Shown piece after piece: positions 1 through 11,864 of a stretch of 64,000 nt of DNA (position 1 is the first letter of the stretch; each line of letters opens with the position of its first letter). The notes below the pieces were generated by a model, which ran no database searches, was not told the DNA's origin, and worked only from the letters and a program-made list of their open reading frames with translations. Both the position numbers and the translations under genes were made by a program. Origin of the DNA: Portulaca oleracea (taxonomy: Eukaryota > Streptophyta > Magnoliopsida > Caryophyllales > Portulacaceae); NCBI GenBank assembly GCA_029582165.1, contig CM055880.1, positions 3,534,001 through 3,598,000 on the forward strand. The letters run 5' to 3'.

Positions 1-1726
1 AACTTGTAAGAAGAAAATGTAAGGATTAATTCATGCTAATTAATCTTCTCATTGTGTTGTCTTAATTAGTAACGATATGTACTTGTTTAGTGAATAATGC
101 TCTTTAATAGTGTGCACTATATAAGCTTCCTCGAAATTAGGTTGTTGGGGATGCATGCCTTGTGTTTATCGTGTTTGTTGTATGAGAGATGGGTCTTTGT
201 TTCTTTCAATCAATAAAACAAGTCTTGTTTGTGTATGTTGGTCGCATTCTTATTCATGTCATTATATTAATGTATATTAGGGTTTGTGTTGGGCGGTAGT
301 GTTTGGATAGTGTTTATCGTCTTGATCAAGTCAAAACTCTAATTGCATAAATATTAGCGTTCGGTAAGCTAGGGATATGGGGAACGTTTAACGTTTTAAA
401 GAGCGTTTTGTGAAACGTTAACAAAGTTTATGTTTGGCGCTTAAAGTAACGTTTCATACTTTCCAGTCAAAAAATACCCTTTGAAAAATTTTATCTTTGG
501 AAATTCTTGATATCTTTTTATGTCAATTCACATTAATGTGTTGCTTCAACCGCTAAATTTACCGAACACAATTCACATTTTAACAATTGTCTGCTATCAA
601 TTACTTAAAATGTTATCCGCTGCTTAAACCGTTATCCGCTTCATAAACCTTTATTCGCCATCTAAAACACTAATTTTGCCGAATAGGGCCTAGATATGTT
701 GAGGTGTCAAGACTGTGTTTTTCGTGGGTAGGTCTTATATTAGGGTTTAGATGTAGATAATATGGATAGTAGAAAAAGTTCCTTTACTTCTTATTCATGG
801 TGCAGTAGGTAACGAATGATTTTCAAAATTTTGGGTCAACTGAAACTAAACCTGACGATCGGGTGAATCGTTTCGAGTTTGGGTCGGTAAAAGATAGGCT
901 CGAGGAGACTAGTTTCAGTTCAGGCGTGGGCTCAAGTTTGATTTGACTTCAGGTGAGTTTTATTCGAGTTGGTTCGAGTGAAGTTCTTTCCGATTGGGTT
1001 CTGGATTGATTTGAGGTCATTTAGGTGTGCATCTTAATTAGGTCACTTTTCGGGTTGCAATTTGGATTTATTTACCATTGGAGTTCGGGTCAAGATCGGA
1101 TCATCCATTTGGGAGTCGACTCAGTTTCAATTTTTCGGTTTAGTTTTTCCAGGTCTAATTGGAACCAATCTCTTTAACTTGCAAAACTTAGGGGTAAGAC
1201 TGGTGTTAGAATTTTAGAACACTGCTACCAACAAAATAATAATAAAAGCTAAATAGAAAATAAAGATAGACACGAAGTTTTAATGTGGAAAAATCCAAAT
1301 CGATTGAAAAAGACTATAAACGATTCACTATATATCAGAGGATTATAATTGTATTTCAAAGATTTCCAGATCTTCACATTCTCCTTCAATCTCCCTACAG
1401 TTACAAACGAGGACTCAACACTCACACTTGATACGCTTAACACAACTCTTTCATAGACACAACATTATAGATCCGTGTGTGATAAGTATGAAACATTGTC
1501 AATTGCAACGAATAAAACCTTGACTCTAACACCGTATTTATATATAGTACAAGGCTAATACAATATTCAAGGTTAAAAGGAGCGACGAAATATCTCAACA
1601 AAATCAGCAATAGAATTTGATATCAAGCTAAATTAGAAAAACATATGAACACGAAACAAGGAAACCGTGAGATTCACAGCCATCATAGTTGACACGACCG
1701 TATTACCTTGATACATGTCACCCCTT
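1..1726. other. Intergenic, no gene recognised
   Basis: No convincing coding region on either strand; the open frames here are short and have no recognisable motif. A TGTTAGAATT stretch at 1204 could be the start of an old LTR because it resembles common copia LTR starts, but I found no matching end or target duplication, so I do not call it. Confidence 0.5.
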
Positions 1727-2123
1727 CACAACAAGAAAAATATGTTTGGGCAACAAATTTAGATTTATTTAGGCAATAAAAAAATTATTATTGTATTAAT
1801 TTAAAAAAGGGTAATCAAATAATTTTGTGGTTAAATACATTATATGTACAACAATTTTTTTTTGTTGTTGCAATTGATATAGATTGGGCAACAATTTAAA
1901 AAAAATCGTTGCCAAAAGTTATTTAGGCAACAAAAAAATTTGGTTGCCCATCACAATTACCTTGTGCTACCATTTTTACTAATTTGTAGCCCAGATTTTG
2001 TGCTTCGAGGATAAAACTACCATATTATGACAATTTTTTTTTGTAGCCTCATGTTAAAGGACGAAAAAAATTAAACTAGGGCAACAAACTTTTTTGTTGC
2101 CCAAATTAACTTTTCTTGTTGTG
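1727..2123. mobile_element. CACTA-like non-autonomous element (MITE)
   Basis: Ends are inverted: CACAACAAGAAAAATATG on the left and a matching ...CTTTTCTTGTTGTG on the right, with further inverted GGGCAACAAA / TTTGTTGCCC. The 3-bp flanks CTT (1724-1726 and 2124-2126) form a target duplication. A CACAACAAGAAAA end plus a 3-bp duplication is the pattern of CACTA (EnSpm) elements. It has no coding capacity. A related copy lies at 29540-29932. Confidence 0.75.
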
Positions 2124-2208
2124 CTTTTCTTCGTTTTCCTGCTGAAAATTATTGACAACTAATTATTAACAAAATATATATTAATAACCAATTAGCAATA
2201 AATTAATA

Positions 2209-2460
2209 GTCCCTCCATTGCATATTAGTTATCACTTTGTGGATTTTTACGGTCTCCAATATTACTTTTCATTTGATAATTTCTTGTATAATATTCTATT
2301 AACAATTGTAATGTTATACTTTTATGATAGTATATTTCGTTACGAATCTAGTGATAGTAATTTCTTATGACAAGTCATTATTGAGAAACTTATTGTCAAA
2401 ATTGTCAAAAATTGACAGTATAATTTCCAAAAAATGACAATTAATATGGAACAAAGGGAG
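2209..2460. mobile_element. Stowaway-like MITE
   Basis: About 252 bp, beginning GTCCCTCCATT and ending AACAAAGGGAG, flanked on both sides by TA. The CTCCCTCCGTTC-type end and TA duplication fit Tc1/mariner-derived Stowaway MITEs. It lies upstream of knottin gene A. Confidence 0.65.
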
Positions 2461-2743
2461 TAATAATAATTTATTAATCAACTTTTAACCATAATCTCCG
2501 ACGAATAAATTAGTAACAACAAATTACAAAAATCTTTGATATATTCCTGGCCAACATAAACAAATCAAGTGGATGCTTTCGGATTTTCTCATGGAAATAT
2601 AATAAGTAATTTCCAAATCTAAATGATATTGTACATAATAATTACAATGTATGATCCAATTCACATGATATTATACCAGATGAAAAGAATATTGGAAGAT
2701 TTGATAGCTTATGATGGATTGTATCTGAATATGTGACCATGAC

Positions 2744-2755
2744 TATATATAAATA
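2744..2755 (+). promoter_or_regulatory. TATA box of knottin gene A
   Basis: TATATATAAATA followed by GAGGTG, about 85 bp before the ATG at 2838. The same TATAAATAGAGG context recurs before genes B, E, F, C and D, which supports it as the core promoter of the whole cluster. Confidence 0.7.
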
Positions 2756-2837
2756 GAGGTGTTTTTATGAATGAGGAGAGTCAACAAAATTCTAAAGCAT
2801 CTACATAGTGTTGCATTCCTCAAAATTTGGGGGTAAA

Positions 2838-5718
2838 ATGGAGAATATTTCACTTTGTGTCCTCAAGCTTGCAATTTTCGCTCTTTTGCTAAGTGCAACA
2901 GGTAATACTTTCTTTTCCCTGTTACTCCCACCGTTTTTATTTATTTGTCGTCTAGAAATTGGGTTAAAATTACTCGGAGGTATCCCAATATTTGGGGAAA
3001 CTATTTTCCGGTATCCCAACTTTTCAAAACTAATTTTGAGGTACCCTTACTTTTTGGGTTAGTAATTATTTGGTGTTTTTCCACCATTAATTTTATTAAG
3101 TGACCAAAATACCCTCATTCTTCTTCTTCAAGGGTATTTCTTCAATAAGGGAAGAATAAGGGCATTTTGGTCACTTAATAAAATTAATAGCCGGAAAAGC
3201 ACCAAATAATTACTAACACAAAAAGTAAGGGTACGGTAAAATTAGTTTTGAAAAGTTGGGGTACCAGAAAAACATTTCACCAAAAGTTAGGGTACCTGTG
3301 AGTAATTTTTTGCTAGAAATTGTGTTAAAAATTTTGACTATTAATATTTTAATTTGTATAATGATTCATCATACAAATTGATGTCATTAGATTCGTAATG
3401 AAAAATACTATTTAAAAAGTATATTGTTATATTTTTTTTTATAAAAATTTTATATTACAATTGTTGATTAAAAATTGACAATGAAAACTATAAATGACAG
3501 ATAAAAAAGAACGGAAGGAGTAGTTTACAATTGTGAAAATTCTATCATAGTTGAGCCTTTTTCAACCATGTTAGTTAGAAATGTCATATCATTAATTTTT
3601 CTAAAATAAATCTCACCCATTAAAAAGATTTATATCTTAATAAATTTTAGTAACTTCTGCCACGAGTTATCTCGTTCAATATATATTGGTTTCAACTTTC
3701 AATTTTTTGAGGTAAAATCAACTTCAACTATACTTTTTAACTTGAATAGTTGAGAAATTTTGTAAATATTTTATAGCTCAATAAATAGGATTATTTGTTG
3801 CAAGTTGCAACCATCACTTTGATCAATATGTAATGATTTTATTTCTTTAGAAATAAATTCAATAGTAATTAAATTTTGTCAATAATAAATTTGGGTAAAT
3901 TGGAATTATGCATGAATTTGGGTAAACTGATAAACTATGATAGTTTAAAAATTTTGTACACTCCTATCTCCCCCTCACATGTCTAGTGGTTACGAGATAA
4001 GTCTTGGGGACAAACAAATTAATAAATTCATAATTCTTATAGAAGGCATTGCAAAGATTAATTTTATTTGTTGATTTTTAAAGTTTAACAATGGGATGTT
4101 CTTTGTTCTTACCCTACCAAAAAATTCTACTTTGGTTTGACTGTAGATTTTTATCAATTTCTCATATTCGTACAAGTTTAATGAATGAAAATGATTAACG
4201 ACTATAGAATTGGTTGAATTATTGTATATTAGGGTGTGTAAAATTTATGGGTAAAAAGCAGTTGGGTAAAAATTAAATTTTAGTATTTTTTGATAACTTT
4301 TTAGTAAATTCTTGTAACTTTTGTTAAATTTATCATAATATATCAAAATTAATTTTTTTTAATCTTTGGTAAGTTTTGGTAAATTTTTGTAAATTTAGGT
4401 AAAAAATTGGTACATTCAATTTACACATGAATTTATCCTAATATATCAAAATTATTATTATTTTTTGTTTGAAGGAATAGTGAATGGAGAAACTCAATGT
4501 GTGAAGCCCGGTGAAACTTGCAATCCATCCGAACGACGATTTTGTTGCAATGGTTCAAAGTGTAATATAAAAAATGCAATGCTCGGAGGCGCGGGAAAGT
4601 GTGTACCTGAGGTTGTTCGTAAGGAGCAAAAAAAATGTGCCAATGTTGGTGAGATGTGCAATCCATCCGAGCAAATTTTTTGTTGCGACGGTTTACCATG
4701 CGTGGCAAAAAATTCAAACAGCTTAGGAGCTTCGGGAAAGTGTGTACCGGAGATTGTTAAAAAGGAGCAAAAAGGATGTGCCAAAATTGGTGAAACTTGC
4801 GATCCATCTACACGAATTCCTTGTTGTATGGGTTTACATTGCAAGGTGGAAAATTTGAACCAATTAGGAGCTCCTGGGAAATGTGTAGCAAAGGTTAACA
4901 ATGACGAACAATGTGCGAAAGCCGGCGAAACTTGCAATCCATCTGCAAGAGATTTTTGCTGTGAAGGTTTACATTGCAAGGTAGAAAATTCAAATCGATT
5001 AGGGGCTCATGGAAAATGTGTAGCCAAGATTAACAAGCAAAAAAAATGTGCAAAAGCCGGCGAAACTTGCAATCCATCCGCAAGAGTTTTTTGTTGTGAT
5101 GGTGTACATTGCAAGGTAGAAAATTCAAACCGATTAGGGGCTCCTGGAAAATGTGTAGCCAAGATTAACGAGAAAGAAAAATGTGCAAAAGCCGGCGAAA
5201 CTTGCAATCCATCTGCAAGAGATTTTTGCTGTGACGGTTTACATTGCAAGGTAGAAAATGCAAACATATTAGGAGCTCCTGGAAAATGTGTAGCCAAGAT
5301 TGACCACGCTGAAAAATGTTCAAAAGTCGGTGAAACTTGCAATCCATCTGAGCGAATTGCTTGCTGTGCGGGTTTACACTGCAAGGTGGAAAATATGAAC
5401 ATACTAGGAGCTCCTGGAAAATGTGTAGCCAAGATTGACCTAGCTGAAAAATGCGCGAAAGTCGGTGAAACTTGCAATCCATCTGAGCGAATTGCTTGCT
5501 GTGCAGGTTTACACTGCAAGGTGGAAAATTTGAACATACTAGGAGCTCCCGGAAAATGTGTAGCCAAGATTAATGAGGAGGAAAAATGTGCAAAAACTGG
5601 TGAAACTTGCAATCCATCCGCGAGAATTTTTTGTTGTGACGGTTTATCATGCAAACTAGATTATCCAAAGAGGCCTCACGTTGGTGCTCCAGGAAAATGT
5701 TTCGGTAATTTCTCTTAA
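2838..5718 (+). CDS. Nine-domain secreted cystine-knot (knottin) protein, gene A
   Basis: Two exons: 2838-2901 and 4475-5718, with a GT-AG intron in phase 1, giving 435 residues. Exon 1 encodes a signal peptide (residues 1-22, hydrophobic core LKLAIFALLLSA). Exon 2 encodes nine six-cysteine domains starting near residues 30, 76, 123, 168, 213, 258, 303, 348 and 393, each C-x6-C-x7-CC-x4-C-x12/13-C (x15 in the last). The consensus contains GETCNPS and CCxGLHCKVEN. Short Lys-rich linkers (VAKINEKEK type) separate them, and the chain ends in FGNFS. C..C..CC..C..C is the inhibitor-cystine-knot pattern seen in plant alpha-amylase/protease inhibitor and antimicrobial knottins. Secretion is expected; whether it acts as one multi-headed protein or is cut at the basic linkers is inference. 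The splice junction is supported by paralogue B, which splits the same codon. The target is unknown. Confidence 0.85.
2925..3520. mobile_element. Stowaway-like MITE in intron 1 of gene A, itself interrupted
   Basis: Starts CTCCCACCGTTT after TA (2923-2924) and ends ACGGAAGGAG before TA (3521-3522). The element is split by a foldback element at 2966-3312, so two insertions are stacked inside the intron. The intron of the orphan copy at 54373-54436 lacks both, which shows the ancestral state. Confidence 0.65.
2966..3312. mobile_element. Foldback (long inverted-repeat) element
   Basis: Two arms of about 150 bp are inverted copies: left AATTACTCGGAGGTATCCC, right GGGTACCTGTGAGTAATT, meeting near 3135 at a matched AAAATACCCTCATTCTTC / GAAGAATAAGGGCATTTT stem. 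The 14-bp flank CTAGAAATTGGGTT is repeated after the element with one mismatch, consistent with a target duplication. It is non-coding and would make a strong hairpin in the unspliced transcript of gene A. Confidence 0.65.
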
Positions 5719-6669
5719 TCATGAAATTGTCCACAAATATTGTTCTGGTAGCTTAATAATATTTAAGGGGTTTACATGTAAGCCAATTTTCAATGATCGT
5801 TGTTGAGATCATGTATCTTTGTCCCTTAAATGAGAACTTATTTACATACAAGATATGGCATGAGCTCTTTTATTTAATTTCCTTCATCAATTTCATATGT
5901 ACAAATGTACAATCTAAGGCTCTATTTCAAAATGGTAATAACATCTAAATTATATAAGAATATTTATTTATACTTTGTCTTAGGGGAATTAGCAATAGCA
6001 CCCTCGGAATTAAATAAAAGAGTTGATAGAAATTACGACAAAATTTAGCGTAATAATTCTCTTGAATGTACGTAACACATGATTAAAATTAAGTAGATAA
6101 TAAAAGTAATTTAAGGATAGTACTTGTAGTCTGCAAATAATATGGAAGCGTAATAGAGATGATAGAAATTACGACAAAATTTAGCAAAAAACAAAATCAA
6201 TCAAAACAGATACAATAGATACGTGAGAAACCCAAGAATTGGGAGAAAAACTCACCGACAGTGACAACCTGAAAATAATCTACTATAAGGCAGGAGGATT
6301 GAGTATAGTACGATGACAAATTGTTTGAGAGCATCGACTATTGTTTTAGGAGATATCAAGATTGCATGGTGAACATTAAAAATTGATGCCCCTTGATGTT
6401 CAATATGCAAACCGATATCCTCTAAAACAATATAAGCTGAATGTTCATCCATGCTCACATGCTCATGTGTTCGATTCTATATATTTGTTTGTCTCTGTGT
6501 GTGTCTGTGTCTGTGTGTATAACTTAATTAATTGATGATTAAGCACCTACAACAGTGAATTTGAGTTTGACCCATTGGATGAGGTAAAATCTGTGGATCA
6601 CTATCAAAAGAGTTAAAATTGGTCTTTTTATTTAGCTAATTTTCCAGTGGTTAGCATGACCTTCATTCA
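5719..6669. other. 3' flank of gene A, no gene recognised
   Basis: Contains the 3' untranslated region of gene A, similar to the flank after gene B (AAGGGGTTTAC...TGTCCC(T)TAAATGAGAACTTA), then AT-rich DNA with no motif I recognise. The short minus-strand frame at 6252-6458 has no family features. Confidence 0.5.
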
Positions 6670-6678
6670 TATTAATTA

Positions 6679-7846
6679 GGGATATTGTATCATAATATAC
6701 TGACCTTTGGGTAGGGATGACAATGAGGCGGGGAATCCCCGAACCCGCTGGGGCCCCGCCTCGCTCTGGGGAAAAATCCCCACCCCATTGGGGATGGGGA
6801 TGGGGATGGGGACGGGGACGGGGATGAATTTTTCAAAATCTGCTCGTGGACGGGGCCGGGATGGGGACACAATTTTGCCCATCCCCGCCCCCATTTTCCT
6901 GCCGGGGTAAATTCCCCGTTACCATCACCGAATCCCTGTCCCCGAAAATTTTAAAATTACCAAATAGCCTTTATTATAATTCAATATATATATTAATAGC
7001 AAGGATAAAGTAGTAATTTTTGAATTTTAAGTACGTTGTATTATTGCTTGATGTATTATTGTTTGATTTTGATGTATTGTTGCTTGAGCAAGTTAAATAC
7101 GTTATATTTTGAGCAGGTTAAAAATCAGGTCCGATTAAAAATTTGGTCCGATTAAAATTTGGTTAGATTTTGGACAGCTTTAAAAAATCCCCGTTGGGGA
7201 TGGTGAATCCGCGAAGATGTGAATGGGGCAAGAATCATTCTCCGAAGCGGGGATGGGGATGGGGATATATTCCCCTTTCCCCGATCCGCCCCGTTGCTAT
7301 CCCTACCTTTGGGGATATTGGATTGTAATATACCGACCTTTACTATTGGACAACAATATCGCTGACCTTTATACGTACTTAGGTGAGATTATTATACCAA
7401 CAGTGACTAAGGGGGTGGAGACTGGTTAACTGGTCTCGATTCTGACGTGATAGGCGGAGGGAAAATAATCGGCCCTTGCCCAATAACCCCGTTAACCCCT
7501 CCGTTTTTCTCACTAACCCACTCTAAAAAAAATCGGCCCTAACACACTGACTAACGTGGCGGTGAACCGGTCTTCGTACTGACGTGAAACACAACCAACC
7601 AATATCTTGTAATGTGGGTTAGTGAGAAAAACTAAGGGGTTAATGAGGTTATTGGCTTGGAATGGTTTTTTTCCCTTCGCCAGACATGTTAGCACGCATG
7701 GAGACCGGTTTACCACCTCCTTAGTTACTGTTGGTATAATAATGTCATTTAGGTATAAAAGTTAGGGATATTGTTGTCCAATAGTAAATTTTGGTATATT
7801 ACAATCCAACACCCCTAAAGGTTGGTATATTACCATCCAAAAACTC
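6679..7846. mobile_element. Foldback element with 9-bp target duplication, carrying a nested hAT MITE
   Basis: The 9-bp flank TATTAATTA occurs at 6670-6678 and 7847-7855. The left arm (GGATATTG...AATATACTGACC, continuing after the nested insert with TTGGATTGTAATATACCGACC) is an inverted copy of the right arm (GGTATATTACAATCC...GGTATATTACCATCC). A 9-bp duplication suggests Mutator-like mobilisation. The ends resemble the foldback at 49888-50230. Confidence 0.65.
6712..7305. mobile_element. hAT-type MITE with G-rich ends
   Basis: Starts TAGGGATGACAATG and ends CGTTGCTATCCCTA, near-perfect inverted ends typical of hAT elements. The 8-bp flank CCTTTGGG is present on both sides (6704-6711 and 7306-7313), the size expected for hAT. 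Subterminal GGGGATGGGGATGGGG-type runs lie at 6790-6830 and near 7245. No transposase is encoded; the short frames here are low-complexity shadows of the G-rich repeat. Confidence 0.8.
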
Positions 7847-7855
7847 TATTAATTA

Positions 7856-8568
7856 AAAAAAGTAATTGGGTCCTACTTAATAATATAGTTAACTGGTTTT
7901 TTTTTTTTGATAATTAGTTAACTGGGTTATATTGATAAAAAAAATTAGGTGAACAGGGAGAGAGATCGAAAGAAAATATAATTAAAATATTTGTGTGATA
8001 AACTCACGATCAAATTTATTTGGTGAGACTCTCACCGTCAGATTTGCGAGTCAACTCTCATTCTTACTAACAAAATGTCCTACACAACTTTAATTTGTTT
8101 CGTTCTCGTCCCATGAGCACTGAGTCGAGTTTAAATTTACTGTAGGAAATGGTCTACTCATATAGTGTGAGTTCGCATAATAATTATTGTGAAATGAACC
8201 CTCTTGTAGATAAAAGATTTTGAGCATTTCGCACTTTTGAGATTTATATGATTTTTATTCTTATTTACTAGCGGCAACGCATCAAGTGATTCAAGTAATA
8301 TTTTTTTTTATCCATAATCTCCCACGAATAAATTATTAATAACCAATTACAGAAAATTTCGATATGCTCCTGATCAACATAAGCAACACAAGCGGATGCC
8401 TATAGATTTTATCATGGAAACATGATAAGTAATTTCCATATCTGAATGATATCCTACCTCATAACAATATATCAACCAATTCACATAATATTATACAAAA
8501 TGGGAAAAAAAAAATATTGGAAGATATGATAGCTTATGATGGAGTGTTTATGTGTATGTGACCATTGC
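7856..8568. other. Upstream region of gene B
   Basis: No coding signal. From about 8290 the sequence is a diverged direct copy of the region upstream of gene A (about 2470-2760), including CGAATAAATTA, CAACATAAGCAA and ATGATATCCTAC-type matches, so the duplication that made A and B included the promoter. Confidence 0.6.
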
Positions 8569-8576
8569 TATAAATA
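8569..8576 (+). promoter_or_regulatory. TATA box of knottin gene B
   Basis: TATAAATA followed by GAGGTG, 92 bp before the ATG at 8661, at the same position as in gene A. Confidence 0.7.
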
Positions 8577-8660
8577 GAGGTGTTTTTAGGAATGAGAAGA
8601 GTCAATAAATTCTAAAGCATATACATAGTGTTGCATTCCTCAAAGTTTGGGGGAAAAAAA

Positions 8661-10115
8661 ATGGAGAATGCTTCACTTTGTGTCCTCAAGCTTGCAATTT
8701 TTGCTCTTTTGATAGGTGCAACAGGTAATACTCTTCCATTCCTATATTATTATTATCTGTCACTTTAACTAACTTTATTTTTCTTCATAATATGTGTCAC
8801 CTTATAATTCCAATACCATATTAATAACTTGTTCATTCTCATATTATTTGTCACTTTAACTAATTTTCTTTTTTTCCGATAATATTTGTCACTATATAAT
8901 TTCAATAACACATTAATTACAAATTTATCAAATTAACCTAATTAATTAGATCTTTTTCTTCAATTTTTCCTTTTTATTCACCTTTTACCTTTTTATTCAC
9001 CATTTTATTCAACATTTTCACATTTCTAATGATTTAAATTAATGTAGAGTGGAGTTTTTTTCGATTTTTTAAATTATGTCCTAAGTGACAAATAATATGG
9101 GAAGGAGAGAGTACTAATTTATCAAATCAATCTTATTAATTCTTCAATTTTTCTTTTTTATTTACCATTTTTCTTTTTAATTCATCATTTTATTCCCATT
9201 ATTCTCATTTCCAAGGATGAAATTTAATATAAAAAGGAAGTTTTATTGGTTTTGTGAATTATGTCCTAATTAGTGACACATAATTTGAGAAGGATGGAAT
9301 ACTTTCTAAGCCTATGAAATTAAATTATTAATCATACATTTTTCTTGGCTATAATTTCACTATCCTGAGTTGAAATACGAGGGGTCTAAATTATTAATCA
9401 TAATTCCTGTTATTCCGTTGAGTGCTTAGTGATAAACAAAAAAATTGAAGGGCAACACCTAAGTGAAAGAATTCGTAACTCTATGAAATGTTCTTTTTTA
9501 GACAACATGGTTGCGTAATTTACCCTTTAATTGTTTCCAATGTTTGAAGGAATAGTGAATGGACAAACTCTCTGTTTGAACCCTGCTGAACTTTGCAATC
9601 CAGCTGCTGGACATTATTGTTGCGACGGTTCAACTTGTAAGGCAGAAAATGCAACGCTTGGAGGCGCTGCAGTGTGTGTACCCGACGCCATTAAAGACGA
9701 ACAAAAATGTGCCCATGCTGGTGAAACGTGCAACCCATCCGAGCAAATATTTTGTTGCGACGGTTTATCATGCGTGGTAAAAAATTCAAATGTTCTAGGA
9801 GCTCCGGGAAAGTGTGTACCGAAGATTGCTAATAAGGAGCGAAAAGAATGCGCCAAAATTGGTGAAACTTGTGATCCATCCACGCGAATTCCTTGCTGTA
9901 AGGGTTTACATTGTAAGGTGGAAAATTTGAACATATTAGGAGCTCCTGGGAAATGTGTAGCTAAGATTAATGAGGAGGAAAAATGTGCAAAAACCGGCGA
10001 AACTTGCAATCCATCCGCGAGAATTTTTTGTTGTGATGGTTTATCATGCAAACTAGATTATCCAAAGAGGCCTCACGTTGGTGCTCCAGGAAAATGTGTC
10101 GTTAATTTCTCTTAA
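8661..10115 (+). CDS. Four-domain secreted cystine-knot (knottin) protein, gene B
   Basis: Exons 8661-8724 and 9550-10115 (phase-1 GT-AG intron) give 209 residues. Signal peptide 1-22 (LKLAIFALLIGA core). Four six-cysteine domains begin near residues 30, 75, 122 and 167, with the gene A spacing C-x6-C-x7-CC-x4-C-x12/13-C (x15 in the last); the tail is VVNFS. Domains 1 and 2 match domains 1 and 2 of A, domain 4 matches domain 9 of A almost base for base, and domain 3 looks like a fusion of A domain 3 (start, CDPSTRIPCC) with A domain 8 (end, AKINEEEK). The exon is 678 bases shorter than in A: five 45-residue units plus one linker residue. The secreted inhibitor or antimicrobial role is inferred from the fold pattern only. 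Intron 1 (8725-9549) holds AT-rich MITE-like DNA. Confidence 0.85.
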
Positions 10116-10690
10116 CCTTGAAACTATTCACTAATATTGTATTCGTAGCACAATACTAAATAAGATTTAAGGGGTTTACTTGTATGCCAAGTTTCAACCA
10201 TCATTGTTGATGTACTGCATGGGGTTACTTAGCTCCCAATTTTTGATGAGATTATGTATCTTGTCCCCTAAATGAGAACTTATTGTTTTTGTATGAGATT
10301 TTGAAATTTCAATTTTTGGAGATGGTTTATTACAATATCTCGAATTTCGTATTTGACTCATGACAATCCAATTATTGGGGGTTATTATTTGTCAGCATTT
10401 CAAGACTGATTTAGCATTTATTAAATGTGGTGGTAGTTTTAGGGTTAATATGTAAAATGGAAGTGTATGTAAATCAAAAAATAGTCGTCATATCACAAAA
10501 AAAGTGAATTTAATTGATGTTAACAACCCACAACGTTGTGGACATTAAAACCTACTAGTTGTTTATGTAATTTCTTTATTGCTTTCGTTACAGTCATTTA
10601 TATACAAAGTAAGACTCCATTCCGATCAAAATGGTAATAGGTTAAGTAACTTGCAAATTAAATTACATGTTCAATGAATTGTTTGCAGTT
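10116..10690. other. 3' flank of gene B
   Basis: Begins with a 3' untranslated stretch like that of gene A. No other gene or element is recognised. Confidence 0.5.
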
Positions 10691-10830
10691 TGGACTCCAA
10701 AGAATAGGGTAATTAATTTTCTAAATCCTTTGTACGTTTTCATTGTTAAATTTTTTGGACTCCAAAGAATAGGGTAATTAATTTTCTAAATCCTTTGTAC
10801 GTTTTCATTGTTAAATTTTTTGGACTCTAA
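10691..10830. repeat. 65-bp tandem duplication
   Basis: The unit starting TGGACTCCAAAGAATAGGG at 10691 recurs at 10756, and a third partial start (TGGACTCTAAGG) is at 10821. The two full copies look identical over 65 bp, so the duplication is recent. Confidence 0.8.
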
Positions 10831-10936
10831 GGTTTATGGGCTGAATAAAAAAAAATCTTAAAATTTGTGAGATAAAAAAAAGAGGCCCATGTACCGTTTT
10901 TCTTTTCTTCCCGTGTTAGAATTTCTTTCTCGATTG

Positions 10937-11461
10937 ATGCAAAACTTCAAGACTAAGGTTAAAACTGATATTAGAAGTTATAATATACCTCTCTTATTCA
11001 TGTCGGAACTACCCAAAACGTACTTTAGATCCAAAGATCAATTACGGATCAATTACAAATGGATTGATACGTACTTTAGGTCCAAGGGTCAAAGTGTATT
11101 ATAGCGTCAATATTGGTTTTAACCTTACCCAATTCTTTCCATCTCATCTATCACTTATTAAATATTTTATGGTCTCTAACAAGCTAATTTTACCAAACAT
11201 GACCTAATTGTTACAACTTATTAAATATGGATTGACATAAAACTTCAGGACTAAGGTTTAAATTGATGTTGAAGCCATAATACAATTTGTAATAGTCGTC
11301 TTCCCATCAATCCCTTTATAATTGATCCGTATTTAACCCTTGAACTTAAAGTACGTTTTGGGCTACTCCCAAGGGTACTTAGGGGTCTAAGTAGTTCTGA
11401 CATGAATAAAAGAGGTGTATTATAGCTTCAATATCAGTTTTAATCTTAGTTATTAAGTTTA
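10937..11461. mobile_element. Probable foldback element
   Basis: The left arm (AACTTCAAGACTAAGGTTAAAAC ... CAAAACGTACTTTAG, to about 11070) is matched in reverse by the right arm (CTTAAAGTACGTTTTG ... CAGTTTTAATCTTAG, 11330-11461). The short frame 10889-11104 lies in one arm and is not a gene. I did not establish a target duplication. Confidence 0.5.
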
Positions 11462-11864
11462 AGGCCATTTTTTTAATTCAGCCAATAAAGTTTAGATCAA
11501 AAAAGTTAACAATGAAAACAAAGGGTCAACAAAATTAGTTACCTTATAATTCAGGGTCCAAAATGCAAAAAACCATCAAAATGATGATAGATAGGTTAAG
11601 TAACTTGCAAATTTAAATACATGTTCAATACACTTTTATCTACTAATGTGACTTGGTACTACTCTGTAATACCCCAGTTAAAGTGTATGGTTAAAGTGTG
11701 TATCTTAAAGGATTTGAAATGATACGTTGGGAACTCTCTAGTCAAACGTGCTTGGATGAGAATAGTTTCAGGACACATGGGTAAAGCGTGCTGGGGTTAA
11801 TCAATATTTGAAGTAATTATCGGTAATGTTTGTGTCTCAGATGGGATCGGGGCGTTACAAAATC

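Noticed and set aside
4494..5654. Long minus-strand frames opposite gene A (161, 215 and 105 residues)
   Set aside because: They are shadows of the tandem repeat; the repeat units remain open in several frames. No signal peptide, splice or domain evidence.
9531..9549. TTG or ATG at 9531-9543 as the start of gene B (and 4465 for gene A)
   Set aside because: The bases are intron sequence before the AG acceptor; exon 1 with a signal peptide and phase-matched donor lies upstream in both genes.
9614..10051. 145-residue minus-strand frame opposite gene B
   Set aside because: Same repeat shadow as in gene A.
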